Assembly (NCBI GenBank): GCA_037157565.1
Contig: JAZHRO010000022.1
Location: forward strand, 3,224,001 to 3,288,000
Direction of reading: 5' to 3'
Source: Thalassia testudinum
Lineage: Eukaryota; Streptophyta; Magnoliopsida; Alismatales; Hydrocharitaceae
DNA: 64,000 bases
Shown here: one piece after another, positions 58,145-64,000 of the stretch
Numbering within the stretch: the first letter of the stretch is position 1
Layout: each line of letters starts with the position of its first letter
Program-made: the position numbers and the translations under genes
Notes under the pieces: model-generated
What the model was told of the DNA's origin: nothing
The model's database searches: none
What the model saw: only the letters and a program-made list of their open reading frames with translations

Positions 58145-58389
58145 TGCCTCAGTACACGGGGTGAGGTCCCCTTACACCCGCCCGGTTACCCGGTCTCGTC
58201 CGCGCTCACGCCCCGCGGACCTGACCCGACCCGACTTAGACTGACCTGCACTCCTCGCCCACCACGCACGCCGGTGGGCCTGGACCCGGGTGTGACCCGA
58301 ACCCGACTACCCGGTAGCTCTGGGAGAGCTTTCCCAAGAGTGGTTTCAGAGAGAAAGAGAGACGCGGGGGGGAGGGTAGAGTAGGTTTT
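58145..58389 (+). ncRNA. Candidate Pol III transcript in the solo LTR
   Basis: The inferred start is about 25 bp after TTTAAAT. The first plus-strand T4 is at 58386-58389 in GGTTTTGC, about 245 nt away. The segment is GC-rich and shares GCCTCA, ACACGGGGTGAGGTCC and CTGGACCCGGGTG with related LTRs. No box A/B pair or known RNA is recognised. Confidence 0.25.
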
Positions 58390-59612
58390 GCCTCTGACGA
58401 AAAACTCTGAAGTGTGCAGGCACAGGCGAAGAAGAAGACCCGCGGAAGAAGAAGGAGCTGCACTGTAGCAAATGCATAGTTAAGTCGTCTAAGCACCGGG
58501 TCAGACGACGGAAGGTCAGCAGCCAGAGCAGGAAAGAAGGCAGGCTGAAGAAGAAGGAAGAGCAACGGCCAAAGCAGAAGAAGAAGAAAGGAAGACTTAG
58601 TAGCTGAAGGCAGAAACCAAGGAAGAAGAACAAAGAGATCTGAAGAGGAGCATCACCTCCGCAGAACGAAGAAGAAGAACAAGGAGCTCTGAAGAAAGAA
58701 GAACATCACCAAAGCAGGAACAGCAGGAAGAAAAAGAAGAGCATCACCATTGCAGAAGAAGAACATCACCTCTGCAGAACAGAGAGAGAAGGAGATCTAA
58801 AGAAAGAGAGAAAGAAGAGCATCCCCTCTGCAGAACAAAGAGAAAACAACAAATTCTTTCCCTCTCTCTTTCTTTTTGTAAAAGAAACATGTATATCTCT
58901 AGAATACAACTTGCTCCCTGAGTTCGACCTCGGGAACTCTTTTATTTTCCGAGTAAAAAAATTTATATTTGAAGTGTTGGTAATAACCGGCTTTACTACA
59001 ACGTTATAACCAAAACCCGGTCATAAAACCGACAACTCCACCCAGCTGCCCATGATCATAGGGGGTTGGGTCCCCTAAGCCTTACCCATATGCATGCACA
59101 TACACACGCCCGTGCACACACGGGTGTGCCTAGGTGTGAGCCTAGGCCAGGTTTTGAGCTTCTTGAACCGAGCTTGAATCGGGTTTGGTTTGAAAGAGAG
59201 AGAGAAGGAAAGGGGTTTGACTGAGAGAAGGGTAGGGGGGTTTTACTCTATTAGACTTTAGATCAGATGTCTAAATTTGAAGTTTAAGTTGTCTGGCATT
59301 AGTTCTAGACGTCTGATCAAAGTATTCAGAGTTGAGTTGAGTTATTTGAATCATAATTTTTGTTAGTCAAACACTTAGATTCCTTTTAGGAGTTTTGATA
59401 TTGCAATTAATTGAGCATATATTCTTTTTATATCAAGCTCTCTGTGTTTCATTCTTATTACTTGATTAGTGGCTTTAATTGCGATCATATTTGCTCCCTG
59501 AGATGACCTTGGAACTCTTTTGATTTCGAGATTACAAATTTTAAATGTCAATCCACTTTTGTTGACTATACTACGATGCATGCATTTATTAAAATCTGAC
59601 GAAAGCGCATCA

Positions 59613-59637
59613 ACAGTAGTGTTCTCTAAGGATGAAC
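59613..59637. other. 25-bp spacer between two related LTRs
   Basis: Only ACAGT (possible TSD copy) and about 20 further bases separate two same-strand LTRs of the same group. No primer site or polypurine tract is visible in it. Confidence 0.5.
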
Positions 59638-60764
59638 TGCTAATGGTAACACCATCATTAGCCATAAATACCTTAAATTAGTGAAAATCAAGAGATAAAT
59701 GCTCTTGGATGATCGTCTGAGAACTATAATTCCATTTAGATCCATTTTGAGGAGAGAACAACAAATCAGGGTTAATTCTACAGTTTAATATCACACCATG
59801 AATGCAGAATAACCATAGGATTTCCCAGGGGTTAATTGAAGGTCAAATGAGCATTAAAGTCCAAAGAGTGGGTCCACACAGACAAAAATAGGGTTTCACA
59901 CATTTCGAGAACCAAAACAAAACCTAAAACCCTAATTTCAGACCCTCTTGAATTGAAGAGGTTATGATCAGGATAAAATTCATCTAAAACTCCTAAAATT
60001 CATATAAAAATATTATAAGAGGTTTGATACCCTTGATTTGACCTTCTGAACCCATTTTGACCTTTAACAAAGTCTCAAGATGGGATTTTACCTTAGTTTG
60101 GGTTTCTGTGTAAATTATCCAGTCAAACATAGTCAAAACTCAAATCCAACTTCACCATCAGATTCCTTTGGTCAAAATTAGGCTAAAGCCAAAATTTGGG
60201 CCCAATCAGAGCCCATCTTGACCTAGTTTGCATCTCAGTTCCTTGAATCTCTATTTCTCACAACTAGCCCCTACCTTTCAATTTTTCTTACAAATGACCC
60301 CCTAGCTTTCTCTTCTTCTTCACAAATCATCCCTTACCACCATTGCTGTGTGAACAACATCTTGAACCCAATGTCTGACGACTTCAAAGGAGGTGTTCTC
60401 CTCCAATCTGCATCCAATCCCCTCCAAAATTGGAAATAATCGCCATGAGATCTCCTATCTTCTAAACGTGATCTTGAGCCCTAATTTGAGGCCAAGAGCT
60501 CAGGCGAAGCTCCAAAAATCCACGTTGAAACCCAAGCCAAATTGAGATGAAATCACGATAATTCCTCCTGATTGAGGCACGGCTGAGCTCTATTTAAGCT
60601 CTAGCATCTCCTATCGTGCTCCTAGGTAAGGAAAGGGCCAAAATCCTTCTTCAAACTCTCTCCCCTGCCTCTCCAACCTAGCTCCGGCGAGCCTCCTCGA
60701 CTTCCTTCCTCCGGCCACTATTCGGACAAATCAACTGGTCCTCCTTCTTCCTCTACTTCGTCCG

Positions 60765-62499
60765 TGAGGAGTCGACTTTCCGCTTCGCATTGTAGTATTT
60801 AAGTGGTGGAAAAATTGACTAATCAACGATAAAAATAACCACTCACAGAAGAGTGATTCGTGTCCACAGGGAGGCAATTATGCAATAAACTCTTGATTAT
60901 TTTATATTCCTTCGGTTAAGTGCGAAATCCCTATTCAAATCTGACATAAAATGTGATGGAAAGTAGATTCACAATAACTTAAAAAGATAAGGGTATATGC
61001 ATAGTTTTCCCTCACTGAAATCTTCAATAAATATATGATGATTTTATGTAATTTTCACTTGACATATACTAGAGAAAATTAGTGCACAGGTTAAGCCCAA
61101 AACCAATCTTGAAATAGGTGAATATCAATAACATGCAATTATCAGAAAATATGAGTGTGCATGCACAATTTTTCCATAATAAAATAATAATAAATCAAAA
61201 CTCAAATTCTGGTGGCAATGGCAGTGAATGTAATTTTTAATCTCCCTCAAAACAGAGCATTTGCTTTCTCTCCTCCTCGCGAGAGAGAGAGAGCACTCGC
61301 GGGTCTTTCACACGCAAGGGAGGTTGGCGAGGCGAGGTCGATTCGATGGAGGTTGCGGCGTCGACGGGGATGGCCGGAGGTGGCCGGCCGATGGAGGAGA
61401 AGAACGCCGGAGAGGCTGCTGCTGTCGTGAGGGCGTTGCTGGAGAGGGGCGCGAGGAGGTGTGCGCCTGCTGGCGCGGCCTGGCAGAGGCGGACGGGCGC
61501 ACGCCTGCAGGCGTGCAGCAGGAAGGAGGGCCCGTAGTGGTGAAGGCGCGCAGCGCCTGCGGGCGCCGCTGGTGGGTGAAGGCGAGCGTGCCTGCGGGCG
61601 CGGGTGGCGGTGCGAAGCAGCATTTGCGGGCACCTGTAGGGGCGCAGGTGATGCGGTGTAGCGCCTGCGGAGAGGCGTTGTGCGGGTGCGTAAGGTGGTG
61701 AGGGCAGTGCAGTGCAGGCTGGTGATTGGAGAGGGGCGCGCCCTGCTAGAGCGGGTGAGGCGAGGGCGGTGCTTGCAGGCTCCGGAGAGGCACTGTACGG
61801 GTGCGCAAGGTGGTTGTGCTGGATGGAGCGGCAGGAGGGGGAAGCACCTGTGAGTGCACACAGATCACAATTGACGATTTGGTGCTTGCGGTGTAGAGTG
61901 CCTACGCTGGAGTTCCTGTGGTGCGGCTGGAAGGAGCGCTGCAGATGGGCGTATGCCTGCGGGATGGGGCGTTGGCTGGAAACGCTAGCTGGAGAGCGCG
62001 GTGGTCGATGTGTGCACTGTCACTGCACACACACTATGGCATGGGAAAGACGATGGTGATGCTCGCTCAAGCCATGGTGCACTCTGGATCCACAGTGTAC
62101 GCTAGGTAGCTCCCCGCAAGGGGGAAGATGCCAATGTCATCTCCTTTCTTTGCCTCCTCTCTTTAACTCCTCTCCTTTGTGCGTGCGTGAGTTAAGGGAT
62201 TTTCAAATCCCTTAGCTATTTTTGGCCTTGTTTGTTGAGGGAGGGCGGTGGGAGATCAGGTGAAGAGTTGCGGCTGGCCGGATATGTGTTGGGGAAATTA
62301 TTCCCCCCCTTCCTCTTTCCAAATATTATTCCTGTAATCATAAAAACGTAAATCATTACATATTAAGTTATAGAATAGATGTAAACCTAAATTATGATGC
62401 ATGCAAACATTCTATAACTTAATGTAGTTATTAACAAACCTAAAAGATACAATTAGAGTTACTTAGGCATAATATTAGTCCATTAAAATGGACTCATCA
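60765..62499 (-). mobile_element. Solo LTR with TSD GTCCG
   Basis: It begins TGAGGAGTC and ends GACTCATCA, an imperfect 9-bp terminal inverted repeat, flanked by GTCCG at 60760-60764 and 62500-62504. The minus strand carries CTCCCTGTGGACACGAATC near its end, as in Athila/Tat-type LTRs, so sense is minus. A GC-rich block (61240-62110) holds CGCCTGCGGGCG-type words and long open frames on both strands that I do not accept as genes. An inverted pair ATTAAGTTATAGAAT / ATTCTATAACTTAAT lies near 62362-62424. Confidence 0.85.
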
Positions 62500-63224
62500 G
62501 TCCGCTCCTTGCCATACTAGCTAGGAGCTCTTAGACCCTTTCCTCCTCGCTGCTCCTCCCACCGGAGACTTCGTCCCTTCTGGCATTGACCAATCAAAGC
62601 TGACGTGGATCTCCTTCCCCGTCATCCATAATTAGGTTTCTTCACACACTCTCTCTCCCTAGTTTAGATTAGGACTCTTAACTCTTTAATTCAATCGCCA
62701 ATCCACTATCTCCCCCATCATCTTCTCTGCCTTCGACTAGCTCCGACGAGCTCGCGACGCCGCTACACTACACCAATCCACCTGCTCTAACTTCCAAAAC
62801 CTCCACTACATCACCCTCATTGAAAGGCCTCTTCTTATTCGCCCTTTCCCCCACCAAAATGCTAGTGGAACAACCCATGTTTTCACTGACTGCCTAGCCA
62901 CTGTCCGGCCACCACACGCACACAACCACCACATTGACACCACCAACACCTTTGCCACCACATGGTGAAGCCTCTGAACCATTTGGTTGGGGTGAATATC
63001 CCATGTTTTGTCTTTTCAGAAGTTCGTCGAATGCTTCTTTACCGTTAATCACCACCGCCATACGCTTCATTCCGTTGACCTCGAGGCTTGGTTTTATCAC
63101 TAGGAGCTGCAGAAACACTTCACAACTCGAGCTGCTCCTTCAATTGACCAAAGCATCAACCATAGCGGCAGTAATCAATGGAATTCCATCTACTGTGCAT
63201 CCTCGAAGGAGAAGGGACTTCATA

Positions 63225-63266
63225 GTCCCACATCGTCTGTGTCAAAATGTGCGCAGCACATAAAAG
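63225..63266 (+). promoter_or_regulatory. U6-type snRNA promoter motif pair (USE + TATA-like)
   Basis: A perfect GTCCCACATCG at 63225-63235 is followed after 23-24 bp by CATAAAAG at 63259-63266. This is the best TATA of the set and has the U6-like gap. Confidence 0.5.
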
Positions 63267-63285
63267 GACTTTGTGTCCTTTGCTT

Positions 63286-63463
63286 GTTGCCTCAAAGTAA
63301 ACACGGGGGGTGAGGTCCCACATGCACTGTTCACTCCTTACTTGTGGTACATGCCACGCTGGTGTGGACCCTACCCGGATCCTATTACCCGCCTAAAATC
63401 CGATTGCTCGATTCTGGAATAGAGGAGAGGAGAAATTCTGAGGGGGAAAGGGGGGAGGGTTTT
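63286..63463 (+). ncRNA. Candidate Pol III transcript in the last LTR
   Basis: Starting about 25 bp after the TATA-like box, the first T4 is at 63460-63463 in GGGTTTTGC, giving about 175 nt, shorter than the copies at 3045 and 58145. It shares GCCTCA, ACACGGGGGGTGAGGTCC and the purine run before the T4. Function is unknown. Confidence 0.25.
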
Positions 63464-64000
63464 GCTTCAGGATCTGTCCTGTTGACTCGAGATGCGTGCC
63501 TGTGTGTTCTATACTTAGCATCTCTTTAAGGTCTCGTGCCTCTATGGTTAGTGCCTTGCAGTGGCTCTGTGCTTGTTCTAAGGCCTTGATACTTAAGGCG
63601 TCTGAGCCTTACTTGCGACGTTTGATCTGGTACTATGGCCTTATTTGAGTTGATACTTGGTATCTGATCTGACGTGGAATTGAGGGTTAAGTGGTTCTAA
63701 CCACTGGTGGATTATTTAAGTAATTTGATACTTGGGATATGTGCTTTGATTGAAGAAAATAATTGGTGATCTAGATCACCATTGTTTTTGAGGTTTTATT
63801 CTTTTTATCCCATGATATCTTGAGATATGATTTGGTTGATATTGAATATATTTTTATTGATTCATTATATATTATTGTGCTCATTGTGTATATCATTGAT
63901 TAGTGTTGTGAATTCCACATTTGCTCCCTGCGAACGACCTCAGACTCAATTTCCGGGTTTTGAGTTTTATAAATTTAAATGCTGTAGCATTTTCATCAAC

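Larger units (their letters stand above)
56257..59040 (+). mobile_element. Solo LTR, inverted relative of 7730-10394
   Basis: It begins TGATGAGAACCTCATCA and ends GACAACTCCA; CCCAG at 56252-56256 and 59041-59045 is a perfect TSD. The 2,784-bp sequence has a hairpin cluster (56949-57459), a TATA box (57181-57188), an intact USE (58081-58091), purine-rich GAAGAA sequence (58430-58860) and the TGAGTTCGACCTCGG segment near the end. There is no internal region. GC-rich open frames at 56787-58135 are LTR sequence. Confidence 0.9.
52146..59612 (+). mobile_element. LTR (same group as 59638) split by two solo LTRs
   Basis: The native sequence is 52146-52390, 54592-56256 and 59046-59612, about 2.5 kb, and aligns in order with 59638-60764 plus 62505-63998. 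The ends are TAGCTCATGGCAACACC, where TG seems mutated to TA, and GCGCATCA. ACAGG/ACAGT flank it with one mismatch. A TATA-like TATTTAAA is at 55332-55339, a mutated USE at 56196-56206, and TTGCTCCCTGAGATGACCT near the end gives plus sense. It carries a weak AGACGTCT pair (about 59265-59315). No gene is seen. Confidence 0.65.
59638..63998 (+). mobile_element. LTR (same group as 52146) split by a solo LTR
   Basis: The native sequence is 59638-60764 plus 62505-63998, about 2.6 kb. It begins TGCTAATGGTAACACCATCATTAGC, a terminal palindrome, and ends about TTTTCATCA just before the window end. A TATA-like TATTTAAG is at 60591-60598, a USE at 63225-63235, and TTGCTCCCTGCGAACGACC near the end shows plus sense. 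The right TSD would start AC but runs off the window, so the end is not verified. No gene is seen; the Pro/Ser-rich frames at 62890-63260 are LTR sequence. Confidence 0.65.

Noticed and set aside
61237..61861. Arg/Ala/Pro-rich frame of about 200 codons
   Set aside because: GC-rich block of a solo LTR with frames on both strands and repeated CGCCTGCGGGCG words.

Overview
This window is a dense stack of plant transposable elements; I see no ordinary host gene, rRNA or tRNA in it. The evidence for an angiosperm nucleus with a large, repeat-rich genome is the mix of families: a Ty3 chromovirus of the Tekay/Del type, a Ty1/copia element of Sirevirus type, an Athila/Tat-like Ty3 element primed by tRNA-Asp, a CACTA DNA transposon, and many solo LTRs that still have 5-bp target-site duplications (TSDs). 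The species cannot be named from the sequence; a monocot would fit but is not shown.

Layout. 1-1741 is the end of a Tekay-type LTR that lies partly outside the window. It appears to have cut into an older LTR remnant (1742-3988). After a pyrimidine tract (3989-4545) comes a non-autonomous Athila/Tat-like element (4804-24105). Its 5' LTR is split by a gag-only copia element (6525-14751, TSD TGATT), whose own 5' LTR holds a solo LTR (7730-10394, TSD ATTCC). Its internal region holds a Tekay-family solo LTR (19187-21850, TSD TTTGT). A Tekay element (24601-34327, TSD GTCAC) follows, with gag-pol on the minus strand in one frame broken by eight stops. It sits inside a CACTA transposon that runs to a terminus at 44870 and carries a decayed TNP2-type transposase (36049-39255) and a second, Transposase_24-like gene (42105-44009). 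Another solo LTR (39648-41932) is nested between those two genes.

44871-52140 is mostly unassigned: degenerate tandem repeats, a coiled-coil ORF fragment and a probable copia LTR end. 52146-59612 is one LTR split by two solo LTRs (52391-54591 and 56257-59040). 59638-63998 is a related LTR split by a fourth (60765-62499, TSD GTCCG).

Two signals are not explained by ordinary LTR annotation. First, five related LTRs carry the plant snRNA upstream sequence element (RTCCCACATCG) or a one- to two-base variant, followed after 23-24 bp by a TATA-like box, which is the U6/Pol III-type spacing. In four of them the first T4 run downstream is a conserved GGTTTTGC. This looks like a small-RNA gene module carried inside LTRs. 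Second, arrays of the CpG-containing palindrome AGACGTCT occur in LTRs of unrelated Ty1 and Ty3 families. Other points of interest are a cluster of five conserved hairpins around the LTR promoter, a gag-only Sirevirus-like element, and coding regions decayed almost only by in-frame stops.
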